The notes under the pieces were generated by a model, which did no database searches, was not told where the DNA came from, and worked only from the letters and a program-made list of their open reading frames with translations. Below, piece by piece: positions 51,273 to 60,356 of a stretch of 64,000 nt of DNA; positions within the stretch are counted from its first letter, which is position 1, and every line of letters starts with the position of its first letter. The stretch is from assembly GCF_005870035.1 (NCBI RefSeq), contig NZ_SWJG01000009.1, forward strand, positions 124,001 to 188,000. The letters run 5' to 3'. Source of the DNA: Spirosoma lacussanchae. GTDB lineage: Bacteria; Bacteroidota; Bacteroidia; Cytophagales; Spirosomataceae. The translations under genes and the position numbers were made by a program.

Positions 51273-52034
51273 TTACAGATGAATCTGCATCCCGTCGTAG
51301 CCGAGTCGAATAGAAGGAGGCAGCTCTTTCTCGACGTCCTGATGCATACCGAGCTTGTGGCTGATGTGGGTGAAGTAGGTACGCTCGGCGCCGATCCGTT
51401 CGGCCAGCGCCACTGCCTGATCGAGGTTGAAGTGCGAAATATGCGGCTGGCGCTGCAGGGCGTCGAGGATCAGGATTCGGGTGCCGTAGACTTTGTCCAG
51501 TTCCGGTTCGGCAATGGCGTTGAGGTCGGTCAGGTACGTAAAATCGCCGATTCGGTAGCCGTATACGGGCAACCGGTGGTGCATGACCTCGATCGGTATT
51601 ATCGGAATCCCCAGCACCTCGAAGGGCTGGTTCTGAATTTCGTGGAGCTGGATGCGCGGAATACCGGGGTACCTGTGTTCGGCGAAGATGTAGGCAAACT
51701 CGCGCTGGAGCTGCGCCAGTACCGTAGGGCGGCCGTAGACGGGCATATCCCGGCCGGAGCGGAAATTATAGGCCCTGATTTCGTCGAGCCCCGCCGTATG
51801 GTCTTTGTGCTCGTGGGTAAACAGGACGGCATCGAGCTGGTGCAGATTGAGCCGGAGTACCTGCTGCCGGAAGTCGGGCCCGGTATCGATGACGAAACTA
51901 CGCCCGTCGATGGCAATATGGGCCGAGGTGCGCAGTCGTTTATCCCGAAAGTCGGCCGAGCGGCATACGGCACAGTCACAGCCAATCAGCGGCACCCCCG
52001 ACGACGTTCCGGTTCCAAGCAGCGTAACAACCAT
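51273..52034 (-). CDS. Metallo-beta-lactamase-fold hydrolase (PhnP-like)
   Basis: From Met 52034 the 253-residue protein begins MVVTLLGTGTSSGVPLIGCD, contains four cysteines in an early GCDCAVC zinc knuckle, the metal motif FTHEHKDHTAG, and later HHRLPVYGYRIG and HISHFN, FTHISHKLG. This fits the PhnP/YciV-like phosphodiesterase group of the fold. Cyclic phosphodiesters are the known PhnP substrate, but there are no phn genes nearby. The longer start at 52097 runs through a TTGAGTGA repeat and is rejected. Confidence 0.88.
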   Translation of the reverse strand: MVVTLLGTGTSSGVPLIGCDCAVCRSADFRDKRLRTSAHIAIDGRSFVIDTGPDFRQQVLRLNLHQLDAVLFTHEHKDHTAGLDEIRAYNFRSGRDMPVYGRPTVLAQLQREFAYIFAEHRYPGIPRIQLHEIQNQPFEVLGIPIIPIEVMHHRLPVYGYRIGDFTYLTDLNAIAEPELDKVYGTRILILDALQRQPHISHFNLDQAVALAERIGAERTYFTHISHKLGMHQDVEKELPPSIRLGYDGMQIHL

Positions 52035-52043
52035 GGTGCGTGA

Positions 52044-52113
52044 TTGAGTAATTGAGTGACTGAGTGAATTTGGGTAGCGTACAGCTGATTCGCTCAATCA
52101 CTCAATCACTCAA
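52044..52113. repeat. Imperfect inverted repeat built of TTGAGTGA units
   Basis: Arms 52044-52068 and 52089-52113 match at 22 of 25 positions. Each arm holds three tandem copies of an eight-base unit like TTGAGTGA. It fills the gap between the response-regulator stop (52121) and the hydrolase start, and may be a terminator. Confidence 0.55.
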
Positions 52114-52120
52114 CCGCTCT

Positions 52121-52501
52121 TTATTTATCGGTAAGTTGATTGACGACTTCTACCAGACGGTCGAAGTTGAGGGGTTTAACCAGGACGTCGTTGAAGCCGG
52201 CCGTCTTGAATTCTTCTTCCGTATAGTTCTTGGCGTTACCGGTAATGGCCACGATGGGTACTTCGGCTTTGGTCGTGTCAGACAGGGCCCGCACGCGACG
52301 TACGCATTCCATGCCATCCATGACGGGCATGTTGATATCGAGCAGCAGGATGCTGAAGTCTTCTTTCTCGAGAATCTGTAAAACCTGGTCGCCGTTCTTT
52401 ACGGCAGTAATATCATAGTTCTGAAACTCAAGGATTTTGCGGGCCAGATTCTGAATAACGGAGCTATCTTCGGCAATCAGGACGCGTTTGGAAGCTGACA
52501 T
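52121..52501 (-). CDS. Single-domain response regulator
   Basis: The 126-residue protein is a lone receiver domain: acidic pair in VLIAEDSSV, phospho-acceptor Asp55 in LLLDINMPVMDG, Thr in AITGNAK and Lys in LVKPLN. There is no output domain, so it acts by protein contact or phosphotransfer. A hybrid kinase gene lies 1.8 kb upstream and could be its partner; this is inferred only. Confidence 0.92.
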   Translation of the reverse strand: MSASKRVLIAEDSSVIQNLARKILEFQNYDITAVKNGDQVLQILEKEDFSILLLDINMPVMDGMECVRRVRALSDTTKAEVPIVAITGNAKNYTEEEFKTAGFNDVLVKPLNFDRLVEVVNQLTDK

Positions 52502-52871
52502 AGGGCTGGGGAATCGTGTTACGTTTGTGTGGTGAAATTATAGAGTTAATTCGGCAAACACAAAAAGACTATTTGCCGGTCTGGTTCGGTCAAGTACCCC
52601 AACCGCGTTCTGGAGAGGCATATGTTGGCAAAGTCGATAAAATCTTTCGAAAAAATAGCCTTTTTCCTATGGCGCGTATCATTATTTTAGTTAAGTTTAC
52701 CATTCATATCCTATAAAGTAAATTGAGTAACAGCGCTACGGTGTTTTACCTGCCCGTCCCAGCCGTTTGTCGACTTGCAACCGAGAGGCATTTGACTGAC
52801 GACCAGTGGCTTGGTCAGGTACTATGTGTTTATAAGCTATCCTTCCTCTATACTCTCTCACTCTACTACTT
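52502..52871. other. Divergent intergenic region
   Basis: About 370 bases between the leftward response regulator and the rightward gene at 52872. It must contain both promoters. The nearest match to TAnnTTTG is TAAGTTTA near 52692; no exact match is seen, and no ORF or RNA gene is recognised. Confidence 0.45.
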
Positions 52872-53309
52872 ATGAAACTCACCGGACCCGAAGGGGCCTT
52901 CGAGTTGAACATTCTGGATTATGAATGCAGCGACTCGCCCTATTTCATGGATCGAAACTGGCTTATTGTCAGTGTAAAGACCCGCTATCAGAACCGCGAA
53001 TGTGTTCGTACGGCCCCCGTCCTGTCAACCTGGGAGCTGGAACTTCTGCTTAAATGGATGCGGTCGGTAGCCGACGAGCGTGAGCTGTCGCCCCGACTGA
53101 CGTTTGTTGAACCGGCCCTTGGCTTCAGCACGCTGTCGGGCGGGCGGGGCGATTACCGGCTCCGGATCAAGCTCGGCTCAGAAGCCCGGCCTTCCTGGCA
53201 AACCGGCGCCACTCCCTTCTACCTGCCTGTTTCGCCCGACAAACGAGAACTGCAGGGCGCTATTCAGGATCTGGAACGCCAGCTCCGGCGCTTCCCGGTG
53301 CGGGATTAA
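52872..53309 (+). CDS. WapI family immunity-like protein
   Basis: The 145-residue protein begins MKLTGPEGAFELNILDYECS, then has RNWLIVSVKTRY, LSTWELELLLKWM, LTFVEPALGF and EARPSW, matching the pattern of WapI-type immunity proteins, which protect against contact-dependent toxins. It is cytoplasmic and acidic or neutral. No polymorphic toxin gene is next to it, so it is an orphan immunity gene or a domesticated relative. It converges on the GRDP-like gene with only six bases between stops. Confidence 0.62.
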   Translation: MKLTGPEGAFELNILDYECSDSPYFMDRNWLIVSVKTRYQNRECVRTAPVLSTWELELLLKWMRSVADERELSPRLTFVEPALGFSTLSGGRGDYRLRIKLGSEARPSWQTGATPFYLPVSPDKRELQGAIQDLERQLRRFPVRD

Positions 53310-53315
53310 GTCAAA

Positions 53316-54125
53316 TCAGTCGCCACCACCACAGCCGCTGCAACCGCTGGCCGAACAGCCACTGTCGGCTCCGGCGTCAGCGCCGTCATGACCATCAGTT
53401 GCGTCGTGGCTGTGGTGGTCGGCATCGCCCGAAAACAGAATTATACCGCTCCCAGCATCGGTCTGCTGTCGTCGTTGGTCGGGGTTTGTGTTCGAGTTGG
53501 CGAGGCTGCCGAGCAGCCAGATCAGCCCGCCAAACGCGACTATGACCAGCAGCGCCACCACCAGCATCCGTGAGCTGGCCTGCACGAAGAGGAGTGCCGT
53601 CAGCAATAGGCCAACCAGCGTCAGGCCCCGGCTGAACTGGATCGATGGTTTGGGTAGCACCCAGTATCGGCCCCGGTTTACGCGCTGAAACCGGGTATTG
53701 GTAAAACGGATGCGGGCATCGGGCCAGATGTCGGCGGGCGTTTCGGTGCCGAAGGTGTCGCGATATAGCCGGTGCGTATCCGAGTAGAACCCGTTAAACT
53801 TATCGGCTTCCTGCCTGCCGCCCTGGGTGGGCGTATGGTGAATATCGCGCCCGAGGGTGGTGCGGCACAGGTCGATCCAGTAGGAGCGGGTGTAGGTCAG
53901 GTGCAGATGCCAGGCCTGATCGACGGCATCGGAGGGCGTAACGCCGGTTTCGGTCAGGCAGCACAACAGCAGAAACTTCCGGTATTCGGTAACGACGCGC
54001 CGGGCGTAGGCGTCCGACCAGCCGTTTTCGCGGGCCAGCCGGGCGGTGAAGGGAAGCGCCACGCCGGGTTCGTCGAACCGGAAGGCCACCAGTTTCTGCC
54101 AAAGTAACTGGTTGGAGGGGTTCAT
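53316..54125 (-). CDS. GRDP-like membrane protein with Cys-Gly-rich tail
   Basis: The N-terminal half (about 1-130) has the glycine-rich-domain-protein pattern YRKFLLLCCLTETGVTPSDA and VDQAWHLHLTYTRSYW. Two adjacent membrane segments follow (about 178-212), then a His/Asp-rich stretch and a tail with SGCSASGCSGCGGGD. This layout recurs in TIGR04222-like membrane proteins. The tail may bind metal. Function is unknown. Confidence 0.65.
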   Translation of the reverse strand: MNPSNQLLWQKLVAFRFDEPGVALPFTARLARENGWSDAYARRVVTEYRKFLLLCCLTETGVTPSDAVDQAWHLHLTYTRSYWIDLCRTTLGRDIHHTPTQGGRQEADKFNGFYSDTHRLYRDTFGTETPADIWPDARIRFTNTRFQRVNRGRYWVLPKPSIQFSRGLTLVGLLLTALLFVQASSRMLVVALLVIVAFGGLIWLLGSLANSNTNPDQRRQQTDAGSGIILFSGDADHHSHDATDGHDGADAGADSGCSASGCSGCGGGD

Positions 54126-54265
54126 CAGTAGTTACGTTTGTTTGGTTACGCCACATCCAATTTTATGCCTTTGTCATCAATAGCAGAAACGGTCTTTTCG
54201 GAAATCCCGGGCTCGTCTCAAATGAAGATATTGGGTAACTCACAATGAGCCTCACTCTTACGGCA

Positions 54266-57200
54266 TCAGGGTTCTTCGCGGGTGGCCAGGAACTCGGCGA
54301 AGGCTTTTTCGAGGTCCTGAAGGGCTTCGTTCAGGCCGCTGGTGTCGTTGACTTTGAGCTTGCCTTCAGCCGTTCGGGCAATGTCGGCCATGCGCGCTAC
54401 GCCGATGGTCCCCGCCGATCCTTTGAGCGTATGCAGGTGGCTTTTCACGGTCGGGATGTCGCCCAGGGCGTAGGCATCAACGGCGCCCCGTACCAGATCG
54501 GCGGCTTCGATCATAAACTCTTCCAGAATACTGTCGACCAGCTCCTGGCCGCCAATGTCGCGCAGCTGACCCACAATGGCTTCGTCGAGAATCGGGAGTT
54601 GATTCTCTGGTTTGGGTTCTTTCGGCTTGCTGACGGGCGGAGCCGCCGAGGGTTCGGGCTGGCTGGCTTTCAGCTGCCGGTTGTCAACGATCTCTTTTAC
54701 CTTCGCCACCAGGCTCTGCGCCCGGATAGGTTTGGCAATGTAATCGTCGAGGCCCTGGCTGATGAACCGTTCGCGATCCTCGCGCATCGAATAGGCTGTC
54801 ATCGCTACGATGGTCGGGAGCTGACTGCCAAACTGATGGCGCAGATGCCGGGTCGTTTCTACGCCGTCCATGTCGGGCATCTGAATATCCATAAAAATGA
54901 CGTCGAAGGGCGAGGTTGCCGGTGTGGCTGATCCGGCGCCGTCGTTCACCCGCTCGTCTACGGCCTGGATGGCTGCGGGACCGCTGTCGGCCGTGGTGAC
55001 GACACAGCCGGCTTTGCGCAGAATTTCGCTGGCTACTTTCCGGTTCACGGCATTGTCGTCGACGAGCAATACCTGCGGGTGGTAGGTCGAGAAGAAGTTG
55101 GCGAGGGCTATTTCGGCCACTTCGGTGGTTTGCTGGGTGGGGCTGATGGCAGTTTCTTTCAGCTCGATGGTGAACCAGAACGTGCTGCCCTGACCTACTT
55201 CCGACTCGACGCCCACTTCACCTTTCATCAGCGTGGCGAGTTCTTTGGAGATGGCCAGCCCCAGCCCCGTGCCGCCGAACGACTTGCGCGAGGAGGTGTC
55301 GACCTGACTGAACGAGTTGAAAAGCAGCTTGATATTGGCGGGCGAGATACCAATGCCCGAGTCGATCACGGCCACCCGAATCCGGTTAAACTTCCCGTGT
55401 TTACTAATGAGCGAAGCCTCTACGCGCACCTCGCCGTTTTCGGTAAACTTGATGGCGTTGGAGGTCAGGTTCGACAGCACCTGCAGCAGCCGCGTCTGAT
55501 CGGCAATGACGTAGGTGGGCAGGTCGGGGCTGAGGTGGTAGGTCAGCGTATTGTTTTTGGAGTTGGCCTGTTGCCCAAACAGGGCAATTAGCTTCTCGAA
55601 AATCTCCCGGAACGCAACCGGCGACTCGTGCAGCACCATCTTGCCCGCTTCGATCTTCGACAGGTCCAGGATGTCGTTCAGAATGTTGAGCAGCGTTTCT
55701 GACGACCGCTTGATGGTTTTGACGTAGCTCCGCTGTTCGTCGTCGAGCTGGGTGTCGTTGAGCAGGTCGATCATACCGATCACCCCGTTCATGGGCGTCC
55801 GGATCTCGTGGCTCATATTGGCCAGAAACTGCTCCTTAACCTTCAGCGATCGTTCGGCTTCGTCTTTGGCTTTGACCAGTTCGGCCGACTGGCGCTTCAG
55901 CTCCGTAATGTCGCGGGCCAGCACCGCTACTACCGGGTCGGGGTCGTTGCCGGGGCCATCGTTCAGCAGCAGCATATTGAACATGAACTGCCGCTCGGTG
56001 CCGTCTTTCCGGCGCATACTGACCTCGAAGTTGCGGAGGCTGTGGTTGCGGCCCAGCTTGATCATGGCCCGGTGAATAACGCTCTTGTCTACAAAATACT
56101 GCATGGCATCCTGCCCCAGTACCTCGTCCGGCGTGTAACCTAGGCGTTTGAAAACCGACGGACTGACCATCGTAATGCGCCCTTTCCGGTCGACCCGAGC
56201 GTAGATATCCTGGAGATTTTCGAAGATACCCCGAAATTTTTCTTCGCTCTGCCGGGTCGCGATTTCGGCCCGTTTGCGGTTGGTGATGTCGCGCGCTATG
56301 CCGGATACCTCTTCAATGAGCCCGCTGGCCAGCATGATCGGGTTGAGCTGGAAGTCGAGCCAGACTTCCGAGTTGTCGAGCCGGTCGCCGTCGATGCGGA
56401 GTTCAAAGTTCTGGGGCACCCCCCGAAAAGCCTGCCGGTAGCGGTCTTCGAGGATTTTACGGCTTTCGGGGCCGACCATCCGCCAGCCAAAGTTAGGCGC
56501 GCTGCTGTTGAGGGTAGGCAGGGCGCCTACGTTGCGTTCGATCAGCTGGGCGTAATTTCGGTTGAACGAGGTGAGCTGCAGCGCTTTGTTGACCGACCAG
56601 ATCAGATACGTGCTACTGTCGAACATGGCGTTGAGCCGGGCGTTCTGCTTATCCAGAGCCGCTTCGGACTGCTTTCGGGCAATGGCCAGCGCCACCTGCC
56701 CCGAAATGAACTCGAGCAGCTCGAGGTCGCGGGGGCCGTAGGTGCGGGCATCGTCGTACGATTTGACCCCAATAATCCCCGTAATCTCGTCGCCGATCCG
56801 GAGCGGAGCCGTCAGCATGACCTGCGGCTGAAGCTGGCCGTACAGATCGATCTCGTGCTGGTCGGCCAGGGCCCGGATATCTTTCTCGTACAGAAACAGC
56901 GGTTTGTTGGCTTGAATGGTATATTCGGTAAGCCCGTTGCCGATCTTCCGCTTAGTGAACCGCATGTTGCCGCCAAAGTATTCGTCTACATAGTACGGGA
57001 ACGACAGGTAGGTTTTGCCGGCGTCGTAAAGAGCAATGAAGAAGTTACGGGCATCGATGATGTTACCCAGTTCTTCATGAATTTTCTGGTACAGCTCGTC
57101 CAGGTTGGGGGTGTTGATGGTCCAGTTGGCGATGCTGTAATAAAGTTTCTGGGATTTTTCAGCGCGGATTTTCCCGGTCGTGTCGTGCAGAATACAGCGG

Positions 57201-57964
57201 AAAGCCGTTGGCCGGTCGTTATCGAAACGGCAGTTGACGCTGCCCGACAGAAAGAGTGTTTTGCCTGTTTTGCTACGGAAAACGGTCTCGATATACGGCA
57301 GTTTATCCCCCTGCTGAATGCGCTTGAGGGCCGCCAGGGTGCTGGTGGCGTAGTCGGGGTGGAGTACGTCGCGCAGATTCAGGGCGGCAATTTCGTCGGA
57401 GCTGTAGCCGAGTACGTCGCGCCAGGCGCGGTTCACGAAAATAAATTTGCCGTCGAGGGTGAGCAGCTGAATCAGGTCGGAGGTGTTGTCGACAAGGTCC
57501 TGAAGCTGCGCATTGGTATTCGAGAGCGCCGACGCTACCCGCCGTTTGTTGGTAACATCCTCGCCGATGAGCGTAAACGACGAAACATATCGATGGGTGC
57601 CGGTGCTGTCGTCGGCCCGGTTGGCAATGAATGAGTTGAGCAGCACATTCCGGACGGCCCCGCTGCGCGCCAGCATGCTGATCTCCCGCTGTTCGGGAAA
57701 GGTGGCTTTGGTGAGGGCGTCTTCAAATTCGAGTTCGAGCCGGGCGCGGTCGGCCGCCGGAATGAAAATATCGAAAAAGTTTTTGCCGACGATATCGTCG
57801 GGTTGCCAGGCCGTAACGCGGTAGGTATACGGGTTAGCGTAGCTGAGCGTACCGTCGCGGTCAATAGTAACACCAATCAGGTTGAGCTGGTCAACGGTCT
57901 GGCGAACATCGAACGGGGTAAGGGTATCGGCTATAGGGTCCTGTTGGGCTTTGAGTCCAGGCAT
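54266..57964 (-). CDS. Hybrid sensor histidine kinase (PAS-PAS-GAF-PAS-PAS-HisKA-HATPase-REC-Hpt)
   Basis: The 1232-residue protein has no membrane segment, so it senses cytoplasmic signals. Domain order: PAS (about 20-140), PAS (150-275), GAF (290-435), PAS (445-580), PAS (585-715), HisKA with HEIRTPMNG (about 745), HATPase with SNAIKF and GGTGLGLAIS, receiver with MDIQMPDMDG and C-terminal Hpt with HLHTLKGSAG (about 1175). It therefore carries a complete phosphorelay. The next partner may be the single-domain regulator at 52121. It starts at Met 57964. Confidence 0.94.
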   Translation of the reverse strand: MPGLKAQQDPIADTLTPFDVRQTVDQLNLIGVTIDRDGTLSYANPYTYRVTAWQPDDIVGKNFFDIFIPAADRARLELEFEDALTKATFPEQREISMLARSGAVRNVLLNSFIANRADDSTGTHRYVSSFTLIGEDVTNKRRVASALSNTNAQLQDLVDNTSDLIQLLTLDGKFIFVNRAWRDVLGYSSDEIAALNLRDVLHPDYATSTLAALKRIQQGDKLPYIETVFRSKTGKTLFLSGSVNCRFDNDRPTAFRCILHDTTGKIRAEKSQKLYYSIANWTINTPNLDELYQKIHEELGNIIDARNFFIALYDAGKTYLSFPYYVDEYFGGNMRFTKRKIGNGLTEYTIQANKPLFLYEKDIRALADQHEIDLYGQLQPQVMLTAPLRIGDEITGIIGVKSYDDARTYGPRDLELLEFISGQVALAIARKQSEAALDKQNARLNAMFDSSTYLIWSVNKALQLTSFNRNYAQLIERNVGALPTLNSSAPNFGWRMVGPESRKILEDRYRQAFRGVPQNFELRIDGDRLDNSEVWLDFQLNPIMLASGLIEEVSGIARDITNRKRAEIATRQSEEKFRGIFENLQDIYARVDRKGRITMVSPSVFKRLGYTPDEVLGQDAMQYFVDKSVIHRAMIKLGRNHSLRNFEVSMRRKDGTERQFMFNMLLLNDGPGNDPDPVVAVLARDITELKRQSAELVKAKDEAERSLKVKEQFLANMSHEIRTPMNGVIGMIDLLNDTQLDDEQRSYVKTIKRSSETLLNILNDILDLSKIEAGKMVLHESPVAFREIFEKLIALFGQQANSKNNTLTYHLSPDLPTYVIADQTRLLQVLSNLTSNAIKFTENGEVRVEASLISKHGKFNRIRVAVIDSGIGISPANIKLLFNSFSQVDTSSRKSFGGTGLGLAISKELATLMKGEVGVESEVGQGSTFWFTIELKETAISPTQQTTEVAEIALANFFSTYHPQVLLVDDNAVNRKVASEILRKAGCVVTTADSGPAAIQAVDERVNDGAGSATPATSPFDVIFMDIQMPDMDGVETTRHLRHQFGSQLPTIVAMTAYSMREDRERFISQGLDDYIAKPIRAQSLVAKVKEIVDNRQLKASQPEPSAAPPVSKPKEPKPENQLPILDEAIVGQLRDIGGQELVDSILEEFMIEAADLVRGAVDAYALGDIPTVKSHLHTLKGSAGTIGVARMADIARTAEGKLKVNDTSGLNEALQDLEKAFAEFLATREEP

Positions 57965-58157
57965 AACTATGACAAGTCAATCGATCTGTTGAACGGCTAC
58001 TCGTTCCGGTGTTGGATCAGGTAATACATTGGTGAGTGATTGTATAAATTTACGCAAAAGAGTGGCTGTTTGGTACAGACCGGATCAAGTCTATTTTGGT
58101 GGCTAGTATATCTTCATTGGTCTACTATCACTTAATTTGCTGTTTATTGTACTACTT

Positions 58158-58493
58158 ATGCTAAAACGTTTCCTATTTGGGTTTGCGATACTGGGTCTGG
58201 CTGCCTGTGAGCCATTCGATCTGGAGCGCAAAACCTTTCCTGTCTGCGCCCAACCCTCGGCCGAGATCGGCGTTGTTGTCGATCGGCTGGATGTCACCTT
58301 TTTTCTGGATAAACCCGCGGGGGATATCACCGTGGCGGGCTGGGACCCCGGCGATGGGCGAAACATCGGCCGGGTCGGAAACCGGGTCACCTATAACTAC
58401 GCCCAGCCGGGCACCTATACCGTCACGCTCGTGCTGGTCAACTCGTGCGATGATAAATACGTCCGTACCGCTCAGATCACCGTCCGTAACTAA
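58158..58493 (+). CDS. PKD-like small lipoprotein
   Basis: From Met 58158 the 111-residue protein has a lipobox (LGLAAC-E) and one PKD-like domain (VDRLDVTFFLDKPAGDITVA, VTYNYAQPGTYTVTLVLVNS). It is the first gene of a three-gene rightward set with gaps of 3 and 12 bases. The domain suggests binding at the envelope. An upstream in-frame Met at 58137 adds seven hydrophobic residues. Confidence 0.7.
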   Translation: MLKRFLFGFAILGLAACEPFDLERKTFPVCAQPSAEIGVVVDRLDVTFFLDKPAGDITVAGWDPGDGRNIGRVGNRVTYNYAQPGTYTVTLVLVNSCDDKYVRTAQITVRN

Positions 58494-58496
58494 GCC

Positions 58497-59492
58497 ATGA
58501 TGCGTTTTATTCTCTTTTTTTTCGGGGGGCTTCTCCTGATACCAGCGGTCCAGGCGCAGGAGCGGGTACGCAACATTCGGGTGCGCGCCATTGACTCGGC
58601 CCAGCTCGAGATTCGGTACGACCTGATCAGCGCCCGCCCCGGCGACTCCGTTTATTTCGACATCCGCAGCCGGGTTCGTGGCCTGCTCACCATCCGGCCC
58701 GAACTGGTGCGGGGAGATGTGGGTCGGCGTATCGTGGCCGGTTCTGACCGGCGTATTGTCTGGAATGCGCTGGCCAATGGGTATGCGCTCGACGAAGAAA
58801 TTCAGGCCATTGTACGGGTCAAAGCGGGGGTAATGCCAGCGGCTCCTGAACCAACTCCCGAGCCGGTAGACCCGGCTAGAACGGCTCCGGTGGCTACCGC
58901 CCCGACGCCCGCTACGCCTGCCAGCCCTGAACCCGCTCCGGACCAGCCGCGCCAACGCCGGAACCGGGACCAACCGGCACCCGAGCCAGCGCCGGTTGTC
59001 CAAACTCCCGCCGAACCCGCCGGGTCCGAAACCCCAGCCATACCGGGCGGGAGCCGGGTAGGTCGACAGCGATACGACGGGCCTGCCTGGGCGCTGGTCA
59101 GTGCCGTAGCGCCGGGCATCGGCAATATCTTTGTGCAGCGCCCCAGGCCCCGCGTGGGCTTCCGGCCGCTGGTAACCGTTGCCACGTACGGTCTGGTGGC
59201 TTATGGGCTCATGGAACGCCAGCAGGCGCAGGATGCCTACGCCGACTACGAAGTACAGAAAAATGCTGCGGCCGCCGAACCCTTTTACGTGACGGCCAAC
59301 AACCATCACCAGCGGTATTTTATGGCTACCCGGGCGGCTGCCGCCGTGGCACTGACCGATGTAGTTTTAACGTTTATCAAGGGATTGCGGAACAGCCAGC
59401 TTCGTCGCGAGGCTCGTCGGATTGATGCTGTATCCGTTCGGCCGGGTCTTCAGATGGGCCAGCCGACAGCCGTTCTTCGCTACTCATTCTAA
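58497..59492 (+). CDS. Exported protein with Pro/Ala-rich linker, unknown function
   Basis: A signal peptide (ending VQAQ) leads to a strand-rich domain (about 22-110, ISARPGDSVYFDIRSRVRG, GDVGRRIVAGSDRRIVWNAL). A Pro/Ala/Glu linker (about 112-190) follows, then a C-terminal part with PAWALVSAVAPGIGNIFVQR and hydrophobic stretches that may insert in a membrane. I recall similar proteins in Cytophagales next to small PKD-like lipoproteins. Function is unknown. Confidence 0.65.
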   Translation: MMRFILFFFGGLLLIPAVQAQERVRNIRVRAIDSAQLEIRYDLISARPGDSVYFDIRSRVRGLLTIRPELVRGDVGRRIVAGSDRRIVWNALANGYALDEEIQAIVRVKAGVMPAAPEPTPEPVDPARTAPVATAPTPATPASPEPAPDQPRQRRNRDQPAPEPAPVVQTPAEPAGSETPAIPGGSRVGRQRYDGPAWALVSAVAPGIGNIFVQRPRPRVGFRPLVTVATYGLVAYGLMERQQAQDAYADYEVQKNAAAAEPFYVTANNHHQRYFMATRAAAAVALTDVVLTFIKGLRNSQLRREARRIDAVSVRPGLQMGQPTAVLRYSF

Positions 59493-59504
59493 CGACAACT
59501 TTCC

Positions 59505-60344
59505 ATGCGTCTTTTTTTCTCCCTGGTGTTCTTGGTCCTGCTGCTTACCGATGGCCTGGCGCAAACCCGCCGGACGAAGGATGTCGTTTACTCGGCTTCC
59601 AGCGACTGGCAGAAGGTAACCCTCCGGCCGACGGCTGCGCGTCGGCCCGCAACCCCTACGGCTTCGGCCAGTGTGCCCCCACGTTCGACGGCTGCAACAT
59701 CCGCTGAACCGGCCACCACAGCGGCTGCTCCGGCGTCTCTGCCCACCCGTCGACCCGCTCCGGCGGCTGATCCCGGTTACCGACCCGCTTTTACCGGCGA
59801 TTTTGCCACCAACCGAAACGGCTGGAAAGCAGGTGTGAAAGGTGACTATCAGTATCAGATCGGCATGGGGAAATACAATATTCTCAAACGCCGGGCTACA
59901 CAGCAGGCTGCGTTCAGCTTCGTGCCGCTGCCGACCGCCATCAACCTCAATATTGCGGAGGAGTATACCATCAAAGTAGACATTGTTGCCGACTCGGGCC
60001 GGATTCCTACGGGTGGGGTCGTATTCGGCGTGCGCGACTCAACGACTTATTCGGCTTTCCTGCTGAACGGAAACGGCGATATTGCCATCGTGCGGATGGC
60101 CGACGGGCAAACCTTCAGCGACTACATGCCGGGCGATTATTTCAAGCCCGGTGTGGCACTCGATAAAAACCGGAACCGGCTGATTATCCGCCGGAAGGGC
60201 GATCTGCTCCATTTTTACATCAACGAGCAGGAGGTGCGCAGCAGCCCGTATCCGTTCAGGATGTTGTCGGGCAACGGAATCGGCGTGACGACAACGGGCT
60301 ACTGGACTTCGTTTCAGAAGCTGACCGTTACGCTGGGGCCGTAG
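59505..60344 (+). CDS. Exported concanavalin-like-fold protein, unknown function
   Basis: Signal peptide MRLFFSLVFLVLLLTDGLAQ precedes a Pro/Ala/Thr linker (about 45-90) and a strand-rich domain (95-279) with NRNGWKAGVKGDYQYQIGMG, EEYTIKVDIVADSG, GGVVFGVRDSTTYSAFLLNG and NRLIIRRKGDLLHFYINEQE. This looks like a concanavalin/LamG-type sandwich as in DUF1080 proteins. No catalytic residues are clear. It follows the previous gene by 12 bases. Confidence 0.65.
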   Translation: MRLFFSLVFLVLLLTDGLAQTRRTKDVVYSASSDWQKVTLRPTAARRPATPTASASVPPRSTAATSAEPATTAAAPASLPTRRPAPAADPGYRPAFTGDFATNRNGWKAGVKGDYQYQIGMGKYNILKRRATQQAAFSFVPLPTAINLNIAEEYTIKVDIVADSGRIPTGGVVFGVRDSTTYSAFLLNGNGDIAIVRMADGQTFSDYMPGDYFKPGVALDKNRNRLIIRRKGDLLHFYINEQEVRSSPYPFRMLSGNGIGVTTTGYWTSFQKLTVTLGP

Positions 60345-60356
60345 GCAGCAGGTCGT

